A stretch of 41,118 bases of DNA from an uncultured Opitutia bacterium (GTDB taxonomy: Bacteria > Verrucomicrobiota > Verrucomicrobiia > Opitutales > Opitutaceae): positions 1-41,118 of the forward strand of contig CAIJFT010000204.1 of NCBI GenBank assembly GCA_903820035.1, in the 5' to 3' direction. The notes beneath the pieces are model-generated. The model was not told the origin of the DNA and did no database searches. It saw only the letters and a list, made by a program, of their open reading frames with translations. Below, piece by piece: positions 33,856 to 41,118 of this stretch (the first letter of the stretch is position 1; the number at the start of each line of letters is the position of its first letter). The position numbers were made by a program, and so were the translations under genes.

Positions 33856-34021
33856 TCGCCGCGCTTCGCCACGGGAGCGGACGAGCGGTCCGGATTTATG
33901 TGCGCCATCTCGCGGATACCAGACCCTAGAGCCTCACGCGTCTCCGCCACGCCCGGCTTAGTCCCGACCCGCGCCGCCGCCCGCTTGACCCCGCCGGCAT
34001 CCCCGGAGCACCTTCAGGCGC

Positions 34022-35248
34022 GTGCAAAAGGTCGTCATCGCGAAACCCTACCGCTTCGTTCCACCGCACCGGGGAAAGTTCTGGTGGTATGCCTTGCGCC
34101 CGATGCTTCGCTCGTACCTCCGGCGCAACTCTGGCATCGTCAACGTGGAGTGCCGTGGTACCGAACGACTCGCAGCATCGATCACTGCCGGGCATGGCAT
34201 CATGCTCACGCCAAATCACTGCCGTCCCTGTGATCCGTTTGTCCTGGGTAATCTGTCGCTCGCGGTAAACCGTCCGTTTCACATCGTGGCGAGCTGGCAC
34301 CTATTCATGCAAAATCGCATGAACTCCTTCCTCCTGCCTCGGCTTGGTGTGTTCAGCATTTATCGTGAAGGCACGGACCGTGAGGCCCTGAAGGTGGCAA
34401 TGCAGGTTACGGCCGAGGCTGCACGGCCGCTCGTGATTTTCCCCGAAGGCGTGATTTCACGGCACAACGACAAGCTCAACAACCTGATGGAGGGCACCGC
34501 GCTGATGGCGCGGGGGGCGGCGAAGCAACGCGCGGCGCTTAACCCGCCCGGCAAGGTCGTGGTGCATCCCGTGGCAATTCGCTATTTTTTCGACGGAGAT
34601 ATCGCTCAGACCGCGCCGCCAGTCCTCCGGGCCATCGAGCGTCGGCTCACGTGGCATCCGCAGGACAATCTTCCGATCAAGGATCGCATCGCGAAGATCG
34701 GCGAAGCCTTGTTGGCGCTGAAAGAAGTCGAGTACTTCGGTGAACCGCAGCCGGGCCCGATCGCCCCCCGGTTGCAAAGCTTGATCGACCGGATCCTCGT
34801 GCCCTTGGAGGCCGAGTGGGTTAAGGGCCGGCGGGAAAGAGAAATCGTCGCCCGTGTTAAGCTTCTGCGTATTGCCATCGTCCCGGACCTAGCGAACGGG
34901 AATCTCGGCGAAGCCGAGGTGCAGCGACGGTGGCGGCACCTGGCCGACCTGTACCTCGCGCAACAATTGTCCCTCTACCCGCCGGACTACCTCGCCGCAG
35001 ATCCAACGCCCGAGCGTTTTCTGGAGACCATTGAGCGCTTTGAAGAAGATCTCACCGACGTCGCGCGGATTCACACCCCGATGCGGGCGGTCGTCGAGGT
35101 CGGTCAAGCGATCGAAGTCTCGCCCGAGCGGACCCGGAGTATTGAAGGCGACCCGTTGATGCTATCCATTCGCGAGCAACTTGAGGCCATGTTGGCGGGC
35201 TCGCTCGCCCGCGACAACCGGACACACTCCCGCCCTATATCCCCATGA
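34022..35248 (+). CDS. PlsC-type 1-acyl-glycerol-3-phosphate acyltransferase family protein
   Basis: This is a 408-residue protein. The acyltransferase motifs are NHCRPCD (65-71; the H-x4-D catalytic pair is His66 and Asp71), SWHLFMQNRM, IYREGTDREA and FPEGVISRHND (from 140). It belongs to the PlsC/LPLAT family that acylates glycerophospholipids or other acceptors at the membrane. The C-terminal ~200 residues are a long charged helical extension beyond the usual ~240-residue PlsC length, with no recognised domain. GTG at 34022 is the first start in frame after the repeat-bearing spacer. The stop overlaps the next ATG (ATGA). Base composition from here on is somewhat less GC-rich. Confidence 0.8.
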   Translation: MQKVVIAKPYRFVPPHRGKFWWYALRPMLRSYLRRNSGIVNVECRGTERLAASITAGHGIMLTPNHCRPCDPFVLGNLSLAVNRPFHIVASWHLFMQNRMNSFLLPRLGVFSIYREGTDREALKVAMQVTAEAARPLVIFPEGVISRHNDKLNNLMEGTALMARGAAKQRAALNPPGKVVVHPVAIRYFFDGDIAQTAPPVLRAIERRLTWHPQDNLPIKDRIAKIGEALLALKEVEYFGEPQPGPIAPRLQSLIDRILVPLEAEWVKGRREREIVARVKLLRIAIVPDLANGNLGEAEVQRRWRHLADLYLAQQLSLYPPDYLAADPTPERFLETIERFEEDLTDVARIHTPMRAVVEVGQAIEVSPERTRSIEGDPLMLSIREQLEAMLAGSLARDNRTHSRPISP

Positions 35249-36003
35249 AATCCCCGCTCCTGCTGTGCTGCTGCGCGCTCGTCGCCCTCAGCTGCGCGCT
35301 CACCTCTGCGTTCGCCGCCGAAACCCGAAAGAAACTCGTGATGCTAATCGCCGAGCCCGAATACGACACGGCGCGCACCCTTCCCGAATTTGCCGCGGCC
35401 CAACTGGCCGCGGATTTCCGCGTGGTAATCGTCACCGGCTCCAGCGCTGCGGGAGAAACCGCCTTCTCGAACCTGCAGGAAATCGCGGACGCGGATGTCC
35501 TGCTCGTGAGCGTACGACGCCGGACGCCGCCTGAAGCGCAACTCGCAGCCATCCGACGCTACGTGCTCGCCGGCAAACCGGTCGTCGGCATCCGCACCGC
35601 GTCGCATGCCTTCGCCCTTGCCAAGGGCCAGAAACCGACCATCGGCAACGCCGACTGGCCGGAGTGGGACGCCACCGTAATCGGCGGCAATTATGCCAAT
35701 CATCATGGCAAGGGGCCTCCCGTCGTAATAACCCAAAGCGGGGCGAATCACCCGATTCTCGACGGCGTGACACTCCCGTTCAGTTCCGAATCAACCCTCT
35801 ACCGCAATACCCCGCTGCGCGCCGGAGCGGTTGCGCTGATCACGGGTACGATTCCAAACCAACCGGCCGAGCCGCTCGCCTGGACATTTACCCGCGCCGA
35901 CGGCGGCAAGACGTTCTCCACCTCGCTCGGCGGGCCGTCGGATTTCAAGAACCCAGCCTTCGTCCGGCTCCTCCGCAACGGCCTACTTTGGGCCGCTCGC
36001 TGA
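35245..36003 (+). CDS. Exported ThuA-like protein
   Basis: This 252-residue protein has a signal peptide (LLLCCCALVALSCALTSAFA). The mature part has a glutamine-amidotransferase-like fold: LVMLIAEPEYDTARTL, DADVLLVSVRRR, VLAGKPVVGIRTASHAFAL, VIGGNYANHHGKG, HPILDGV and GGKTFSTSLGG. This matches ThuA-like proteins (PF06283), many of which are exported in Planctomycetes and Verrucomicrobia and are linked to sugar use. The classical Cys nucleophile of amidotransferases is not present (IRTASH). It is translationally coupled to the acyltransferase gene by overlap, an unexpected pairing that may be accidental. Confidence 0.82.
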   Translation: MKSPLLLCCCALVALSCALTSAFAAETRKKLVMLIAEPEYDTARTLPEFAAAQLAADFRVVIVTGSSAAGETAFSNLQEIADADVLLVSVRRRTPPEAQLAAIRRYVLAGKPVVGIRTASHAFALAKGQKPTIGNADWPEWDATVIGGNYANHHGKGPPVVITQSGANHPILDGVTLPFSSESTLYRNTPLRAGAVALITGTIPNQPAEPLAWTFTRADGGKTFSTSLGGPSDFKNPAFVRLLRNGLLWAAR

Positions 36004-36014
36004 GCCGCGGGCCC

Positions 36015-36410
36015 TCAGGTCTTGACCACGGGCGGTGCCGCGGTCGCCTCTTCGATTGCCTGGCGTAAATCCGCCCAGCGAAACGGCTTCAAGACCACTG
36101 CCACCGCCCCTAGGCCTTTCGCCAAATCGAGATAGTCTCGCCCGTCGATGTATCGGCCGCCACCGGACATCGCCAGAACGCGTGCGCCGGGATTCGTTTT
36201 CCGCAATTCGGTGATCACATCAATCCCGTCACCGTCCGGCATCAACATATCAGTAATTGCGAGGTCGAATGACTGCCGCTGAATCGCCGCACATGCTTCG
36301 GCGCCGCTGCCGACCAACACCACGGTATGCCCCGCCATCGTCAGCCACTCGCGCAACAGGAACCGGATCTCCTTTTCGTCGTCGGCAACTAAGATGGACA
36401 GGGAGTTCAT
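36015..36410 (-). CDS. Single-domain CheY-like response regulator
   Basis: This is a 131-residue receiver domain. The acidic pair is Asp10-Asp11 (VADDE), phospho-acceptor Asp54 (AITDMLMPDGDG), Ser82 (LAMSGGG) and Lys108 (VVLKPF), so all key receiver residues are present. There is no output domain and no histidine kinase nearby, making it an orphan stand-alone receiver. The frame is open 13 codons further upstream; the ATG at 36410 was chosen because it lies directly before the first beta strand. It is divergent from the dehydrogenase gene, with about 128 bases between. Confidence 0.88.
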   Translation of the reverse strand: MNSLSILVADDEKEIRFLLREWLTMAGHTVVLVGSGAEACAAIQRQSFDLAITDMLMPDGDGIDVITELRKTNPGARVLAMSGGGRYIDGRDYLDLAKGLGAVAVVLKPFRWADLRQAIEEATAAPPVVKT

Positions 36411-36538
36411 GCGCTGGGCCCATTGAGAGGACGCTCCCCGGGCTTTCAAGCGCGGTCAGCGGACTCGATCCGAATAGTCGGTTACAAACCAAGCCCCGCC
36501 CCAAATCGGGTTTGAATCGCACCCTCCGCCTGACTTCG

Positions 36539-38020
36539 ATGCGGCTTCCCATGCCCCTACCCTTCCGCTGCGGCGCCGGCATTGCCGCCCTGCTCCTGCT
36601 TTTGCCTGCACCCGTGCGATCCGCCGAGCCCCGGGGCGCCTCCGCCCTGACCCAGGAATTTTGCGTTAGCTGCCACAACCAGAATCTCGTTGGTAGTCCG
36701 GCGCCCAATTTGCTCGACCCACTGTGGACCAACGGCGGCAGTGACGACGCGATTTTGCGCAATATCCGCCAAGGTTTTCCGGCCTCGGGTATGCCAGCCT
36801 TTGCCGGCGTGCTCACCGAGCCGGAGATGCGCTCGATCATCGGCTATCTGCGGAGCCTCGCGGTTGACTATGCCGCCGGCCGGATCACGCATCCGACACA
36901 GCCCAAGTCGCTGCAGCTGGCGACCGAACTCGCCGGCATGCGGATCGAAACCTACGTGGCCGACTTGGAAACGCCGTGGGGCATCGCATTCCTGCCCGAT
37001 GGCGGAATGCTGGTCTCCGAACGCGAGGGCCGGCTCCGCCTGATCCGTGCCGGAAAACTCGAACGCGAGCCCGTTCGAGACTTGCCGCGCGCTTTCGTCA
37101 AACAGGACGGTGGCCTGCTGGACGTTGCGATTCACCCGGACTTCTCACGCAACCGCTGGATTTATCTCGCCTACGTTGAGGCCGGTATTCGGGCCGATAC
37201 GTCAATGACCGTCGTGATCCGCGGGCGGATCAGGGAAGGTCATTGGGTGGACCAGCAGGAAATTTTCCGTGCTCCGCCGGAACGTTATTACTCCGGGCAT
37301 ATTCACTACGGATGCCGCTTCTTGTTCGACCGCGCCGGACACCTTTTCTTCACTATCGGCGATCGGGGCCACTCCGAAGACGCACAGGACCTCGCCAGCC
37401 CGTGCGGTAAAATCCATCGCGTCATGGACGATGGCAGAATCCCACCCGACAATCCCTTCGTGAATCAAACCGGCGCCTGGCCCTCCATCTGGACGCTGGG
37501 TAACCGACACCCGCAGGGGCTGATGTTTCACCCGTTGACCGGCAAGCTCTGGGAATCCGAACACGGGCCGTCCGGAGGTGACGAAGTCAACCGCATCGAA
37601 GGCGGACGCAACTACGGCTGGCCCGTCGTGTCGAGCGGCACGGATCGCCGCATGCAGTTCCTTCCGGAAAAGTCCGGGATGGAGTCACCGCTCGCCGCCT
37701 GGACGCCGTCAGTCGCTCCCGCCGGGATCGAGTTCTACACCGGAGACAAGGTTCCGGCTTGGAAAAACAACCTTTTCGTCGCGTGTCTCGGCGGAGAGCA
37801 ACTCAAGCGCCTGGAAACAAACGGCGACCGCGTCACGCACGAGGAAATCGTATTCAAAGGTCTGGGGCGGGTGCGCGATGTCGTAACCGGCCCCGACGGG
37901 CTGCTCTATCTTGCAATGAACACACCGGGCCGGATCGCACGGCTGGTACCCGACGAATCCGTCGCCAAAGCGAGCAACGCGAACCCCAAGTCGGCGGGCA
38001 CCGTTTTACTCAAACCGTAG
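36539..38020 (+). CDS. Cytochrome c fused to PQQ-dependent sugar dehydrogenase
   Basis: This 493-residue protein has a signal peptide (IAALLLLLPAPVRSA). Residues ~35-112 form a small cytochrome c domain with heme site CVSCH (42-46) and probable axial Met85 (GMPAF). The rest is a GSDH/YliI-type beta-propeller (PF07995): TPWGIAFLPDGGMLVSEREGRLR, GGLLDVAIHPDF, GHIHYGCRFLFD, TIGDRG, NRHPQGLMFHP, GGDEVN and GRNYGWP. It oxidises an aldose in the periplasm with PQQ, and the heme passes electrons onward. ATG at 36551 is an alternative start. A TTGAAT/17/TTCGAT pair at 36512-36540 would favour it if real. The end overlaps the convergent dioxygenase gene by 11 bases. Confidence 0.88.
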   Translation: MRLPMPLPFRCGAGIAALLLLLPAPVRSAEPRGASALTQEFCVSCHNQNLVGSPAPNLLDPLWTNGGSDDAILRNIRQGFPASGMPAFAGVLTEPEMRSIIGYLRSLAVDYAAGRITHPTQPKSLQLATELAGMRIETYVADLETPWGIAFLPDGGMLVSEREGRLRLIRAGKLEREPVRDLPRAFVKQDGGLLDVAIHPDFSRNRWIYLAYVEAGIRADTSMTVVIRGRIREGHWVDQQEIFRAPPERYYSGHIHYGCRFLFDRAGHLFFTIGDRGHSEDAQDLASPCGKIHRVMDDGRIPPDNPFVNQTGAWPSIWTLGNRHPQGLMFHPLTGKLWESEHGPSGGDEVNRIEGGRNYGWPVVSSGTDRRMQFLPEKSGMESPLAAWTPSVAPAGIEFYTGDKVPAWKNNLFVACLGGEQLKRLETNGDRVTHEEIVFKGLGRVRDVVTGPDGLLYLAMNTPGRIARLVPDESVAKASNANPKSAGTVLLKP

Positions 38021-38978
38021 TTAGCGGCTTCAAGCCCTGCTCGATCGCGGCCCGCCGCGGCTCCAGGAACGGCGGCAGGGCCAGGCTCTCGCCGAGTTTC
38101 GCCATCGGCTCGTCCGCGGCGAAGCCAGGACCGTCGGTCGCAATTTCGAAAAGAATGCCGTTGGGCTCGCGGAAATACAGGCTCCGAAAATAGAAGCGAT
38201 CGACAGGACCACTGGAAGGAACGCCCAGAGCCGCCAGCCGTTTTCCCCACGCGTCGTACGCGTCGCTGTCGGGCGTGCGGAACGCCACGTGATGAACACC
38301 GCCCGCACCCGACCGGGCCGCCGCGACACCGGGTTCATGCAGTACGTGCAGTTCCGCCTGCGGGCCTTCCGCACCCATATGATAGACACGGAATTCACTA
38401 CCCGACCCAGAACCGTCAGTCTTTCGCTGCGCAAACTCACGCCCGCGCCGCATATTCATCACCTGCGTCAGTAATACGTCGGTGGCGCGCCAATCTGGGA
38501 CGCTCAGGGTGATAGGCCCCAAGCCGACAATTTGATACTCGGGCGGCACGGAACTCTTTTCCCACGGATTGGCCCGCGGCTTCGATTCATCAACGACCAA
38601 GCTCAACCGCTGCCCTTCCGAGTCCTCAAACTCGAGCGTCAGTCGCCCGGCTCGATCAACGGGCGGAAGGTATTTCACGCCCAAATCGGAAAACCTTCTC
38701 GCCCACCACGCGAGCGCCGCCACGGAGGCAACCCGCAAGCCGGTTCGAGCTATGCTGCGGGTACCGCGACGCTCCGGGCCAACCGGCCAATCGAAAAACG
38801 TGATATCGGTGCCCGGCGACGCAAGACCGTCGGCATAGAAAAGATGATACGCCGAGACGTCATCCTGATTGACCGTTTTTTTGACAAGCCTAAGTCCGAG
38901 CGTAACCGTGTAGAAGGCGTGATTGCCCGGCGCGTCGGCCGTCACCGCCGTGAGATGATGGAAGCCGGTGAGTTGCAT
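38010..38978 (-). CDS. VOC-family ring-cleaving dioxygenase, MhqO-like
   Basis: This 322-residue protein has two vicinal-oxygen-chelate domains. The first has FHHLTAVTADAPGNHAFYT and LVKKTVNQDD, the second GVHHVAFRTPD and REPNGILFEIATDGPGF. Metal ligands are probably His8, His230 and Glu278. This is the MhqO/LinE-like family that acts on hydroquinones or protects against them. The ATG at 38978 was chosen because conserved sequence begins there; the longer open frame upstream runs through the divergent promoter. It sits between a sugar dehydrogenase and a transporter with no obvious shared pathway. Confidence 0.88.
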   Translation of the reverse strand: MQLTGFHHLTAVTADAPGNHAFYTVTLGLRLVKKTVNQDDVSAYHLFYADGLASPGTDITFFDWPVGPERRGTRSIARTGLRVASVAALAWWARRFSDLGVKYLPPVDRAGRLTLEFEDSEGQRLSLVVDESKPRANPWEKSSVPPEYQIVGLGPITLSVPDWRATDVLLTQVMNMRRGREFAQRKTDGSGSGSEFRVYHMGAEGPQAELHVLHEPGVAAARSGAGGVHHVAFRTPDSDAYDAWGKRLAALGVPSSGPVDRFYFRSLYFREPNGILFEIATDGPGFAADEPMAKLGESLALPPFLEPRRAAIEQGLKPLTTV

Positions 38979-39186
38979 GCAATCACCGTGCACAACCGCG
39001 CCGTTTCGTCCAGCAGGTGGCGCTCGGTCCCCGCCGGTCGCCGGCCGGCCTGGGCAGTGCATGGACGATACAGTGCAGACCAGAGAAACCGCGCGCCATT
39101 GCACCGCGCGCGCGGGTTGGCCAATCATAGGCGAACACCGCCATTGCAACCGGAATGGCCACCTTGTTCCGTGGGTGCCAGCAACT

Positions 39187-40074
39187 GTGACCGGATTTTC
39201 CAGAACCGCCGCCATTCTTTCCGCCATTGTATTGGGCGGTCTGCTGCCGCAGGCCCATCACTTTGCGTGGACGATCCGGTGGCTGATCATGGCCATGCTC
39301 TTTTTGGTTTTTCTTCAAACCCGTTTCTCGCGGTCCGCGCTCAGTCGCAGCCACCTCTGGCTGCTGACCGCTAACCTCGTGATCGGATTTGTATCGTTTG
39401 GCCTAGGCTGGGCGCTGGGCGGACGCGAAATCGCGCTGGCTGCGTTTTTCTGCGGCATAACCCCGACCGCAACTGCGGCACCCGTGATTATTAGCTTTCT
39501 ACGTGGGCGAGTCGATTATGTGGTCGCGGCCTTTCTACTGACGAACTTGTCCATCGCCGCGCTCATGCCACTGATGCTACCCCTCGTGCTTGGCCACGCG
39601 ACGCCCGAGGCCTTTGCCCAAGTGGTGGGAAGCGTAGGTCTGGTGGTCTTCGTTCCGATGGGACTCGCCCACCTGGTCAGGGCCGTGCACAAACCGGCGT
39701 GCGCGTGGCCGGCCAAGCTGCGGAATGTCTCCTTCGGAATCTGGATCACCATGATGCTGTTGATTACGGCGAACGCCTCGGCGTATATCCGCGATCACGC
39801 GAACACGCCGCTCCCACTCCTGCTAAAAGTGGCGGGGATATCGCTTGTCATTTGCGCGGCCAACTTCGCGGTGGGCCGACTCGTCGGCGGCCGCGAATTT
39901 CAACGTGAAGCGAGCCAAGCCCTCGGTCAAAAGAACACCACGCTCACTATTTATTTGGCGATGTCCTATGCGAGCCCACTGATCGCCCTCGGTCCGACCT
40001 TTTACGTCGTTTGGCACAATCTATGGAACTCCTGGCAACTTCATCGCGCCGGGCGGAGCGAACCGACTCATTAA
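39187..40074 (+). CDS. BASS-type (bile acid:sodium symporter family) membrane transporter
   Basis: This is a ~295-residue protein with about nine or ten hydrophobic helices. It has WLIMAMLFLVFLQTRFS, FGLGWALGGREIALAAFF and GITPTATAAPVIISFLRG, the family's conserved central segment, then LLLKVAGISLVICAANFAVG and a late QKNTTLTIYLAMSY helix. BASS members carry organic anions with sodium; the substrate here is not predictable. The start is uncertain: GTG at 39187 or 39175. Both are closer to the first helix than any upstream codon. It is divergent from the dioxygenase gene with about 208 bases between. Confidence 0.8.
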   Translation: MTGFSRTAAILSAIVLGGLLPQAHHFAWTIRWLIMAMLFLVFLQTRFSRSALSRSHLWLLTANLVIGFVSFGLGWALGGREIALAAFFCGITPTATAAPVIISFLRGRVDYVVAAFLLTNLSIAALMPLMLPLVLGHATPEAFAQVVGSVGLVVFVPMGLAHLVRAVHKPACAWPAKLRNVSFGIWITMMLLITANASAYIRDHANTPLPLLLKVAGISLVICAANFAVGRLVGGREFQREASQALGQKNTTLTIYLAMSYASPLIALGPTFYVVWHNLWNSWQLHRAGRSEPTH

Positions 40075-40138
40075 TTCCCGGGAAAGCGGGAATCTTTCTT
40101 TTGCCACGACGCCTCTTTCTCGTTCACTCCGGCCCCCA

Positions 40139-41118
40139 ATGATTGAAGTCAAACAGCTCACCCGCGTCTTCCGAACCTATAAGAAGAAGCCGGGTTTTTG
40201 GGGTGGAATCACCGGACTTTTCCACCGCAAATTCGAGGAGACCGCCGCCGCGAACAATATTTCGTTCACCATCAAGGAGGGCGAATTTGTCGGCTTCCTC
40301 GGACCAAACGGGGCCGGTAAGACGACGACCCTTAAAATGCTGTCGGGACTCATTTTTCCGACCAGCGGAACTGCCCGGGTCGCGGGCTTTGATCCGACTA
40401 AGCGGGAAAACGCCTATCGCCGACTCTTTGCGCTGGTGCTCGGCCAAAAGAACCAACTTTGGTGGGACCTGCCGGCAATTGAGTCATTCAATCTGCTTCG
40501 CGCCATCTACGCCATTCCGCCCGAAGAGTTTTCGGCAACCTTGGCGGAATTGGTCAAGCTACTGGATGTGGGAAGCAAACTCAACGTGATGGTACGGGAG
40601 TTGTCGCTCGGCGAGCGGATGAAAATGGAACTCATCGCCGCCCTCTTGCACCGTCCCCGCGTACTTTTCTTGGATGAGCCCACCATCGGTTTGGACGTGG
40701 TTTCACAGAAAGCGGTCCGGCACTTTTTACGTGACTACAATCGGCGCTATCGGGTGACTATCTTACTTACGAGCCACTATATGGCGGACATCCAAGAGCT
40801 CTGTGAACGGGTCATTGTCATCCACAAAGGGCGAAAGATCTATGATGGCGCGCTGGACCTTCTGGAATCCAGCGGAGGCGCCCGGAAGAAAATCATCACT
40901 TTTCTACCGGCAGTCGCGGCCCACAGGAAGTTCCCCGAAACCTGGCAATCCCAGCATGCGACGACGACGACCCGCACGCCGGACGGCAAGTTCACGCTTT
41001 GCGTATCCGGGGAAGACGTGGTGGCCGTTTCCCAGGAAATCCTCGGCACCGGCCCAGTCGCCGACATCACGATTGAGGATGTGCCGCTGGAAGACGTGAT
41101 CGCGGAACTCTTTACCGC
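40139..41118 (+). CDS. ABC transporter ATP-binding protein, 3' end outside window
   Basis: The frame runs off the right edge after 326 codons. It has Walker A GPNGAGKT, Q-loop GQKNQLWWD, signature LSLGERMKME, Walker B VLFLDEP, and switch His in TSHYM. The long N-terminal strand (KKKPGFWGGITGLFHRK) and the WWDLPA segment are typical of the COG4586 subgroup of ABC-2 type exporters, which pair with six-helix permeases expected just beyond the window. It exports an unknown compound using ATP. The start ATG lies 64 bases after the transporter stop. Confidence 0.9.
   Translation, partial: MIEVKQLTRVFRTYKKKPGFWGGITGLFHRKFEETAAANNISFTIKEGEFVGFLGPNGAGKTTTLKMLSGLIFPTSGTARVAGFDPTKRENAYRRLFALVLGQKNQLWWDLPAIESFNLLRAIYAIPPEEFSATLAELVKLLDVGSKLNVMVRELSLGERMKMELIAALLHRPRVLFLDEPTIGLDVVSQKAVRHFLRDYNRRYRVTILLTSHYMADIQELCERVIVIHKGRKIYDGALDLLESSGGARKKIITFLPAVAAHRKFPETWQSQHATTTTRTPDGKFTLCVSGEDVVAVSQEILGTGPVADITIEDVPLEDVIAELFT

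Overview
The window is GC-rich, densely coding bacterial chromosome. The gene content points to Verrucomicrobiota, most likely Opitutales/Opitutaceae. The clues are a Tat-exported Gfo/Idh/MocA oxidoreductase, an exported sugar-isomerase-like TIM barrel, a ThuA-like protein, a cytochrome c-PQQ sugar dehydrogenase fusion, a secreted matrixin ending in an Ig-like domain plus two copies of a repeat typical of secreted verrucomicrobial proteins, and few recognisable Shine-Dalgarno sites. The assignment is an inference from gene content. No rRNA, tRNA, CRISPR array, integrase or transposase was seen.

Region 1 (1-14.7 kb) is a run of + strand genes joined by 4-base stop/start overlaps or very short gaps: a YfhO-like membrane protein cut by the left edge, two zinc-ribbon methyltransferases, a DPM1-like family 2 glycosyltransferase, and three large polytopic membrane proteins of 1137, 397 and 1495 residues. 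The three large proteins are built from only two kinds of module. One is a beta-rich extracytoplasmic domain followed by a membrane block carrying an F/Y-TWPK motif, present three times. The other is a ~400-residue block with a WAEDGSIF motif, present twice as a DNA-level tandem repeat. This modular family is the least explained part of the window.

Region 2 (14.8-30.1 kb) holds sugar-nucleotide and glycan genes: two CDP-paratose/tyvelose 2-epimerase-like SDR proteins, RmlA, RmlB, an epimerase/reductase resembling plant NRS/ER (in place of separate RmlC and RmlD), further family 2 glycosyltransferases and methyltransferases. A secreted metalloprotease pair and a GspC-like exported protein are interspersed. 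A minus-strand pair at 20.2-22.9 kb is clearly AT-richer than its surroundings. Regions 1 and 2 together look like a locus for a cell-surface glycan containing deoxy and methylated sugars. Polyprenyl-phosphate-sugar synthases would make lipid-linked donors, and the polytopic proteins would use them outside the membrane.

Region 3 (30.2-41.1 kb) is mostly catabolism and housekeeping: oxidoreductase, exported alpha/beta hydrolase, sugar isomerase-like protein, PlsC-type acyltransferase, ThuA-like protein, orphan CheY-like receiver, cytochrome c-sugar dehydrogenase, MhqO-like dioxygenase, BASS-type transporter, and an ABC ATPase cut by the right edge.

Several small inverted-repeat elements punctuate the window. 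Three consist of inverted arrays of 7- or 8-base units: one lies in frame inside the YfhO-like gene, one after the metalloprotease gene, and one between rmlB and rmlA, where it probably encodes the N-terminus of RmlA.
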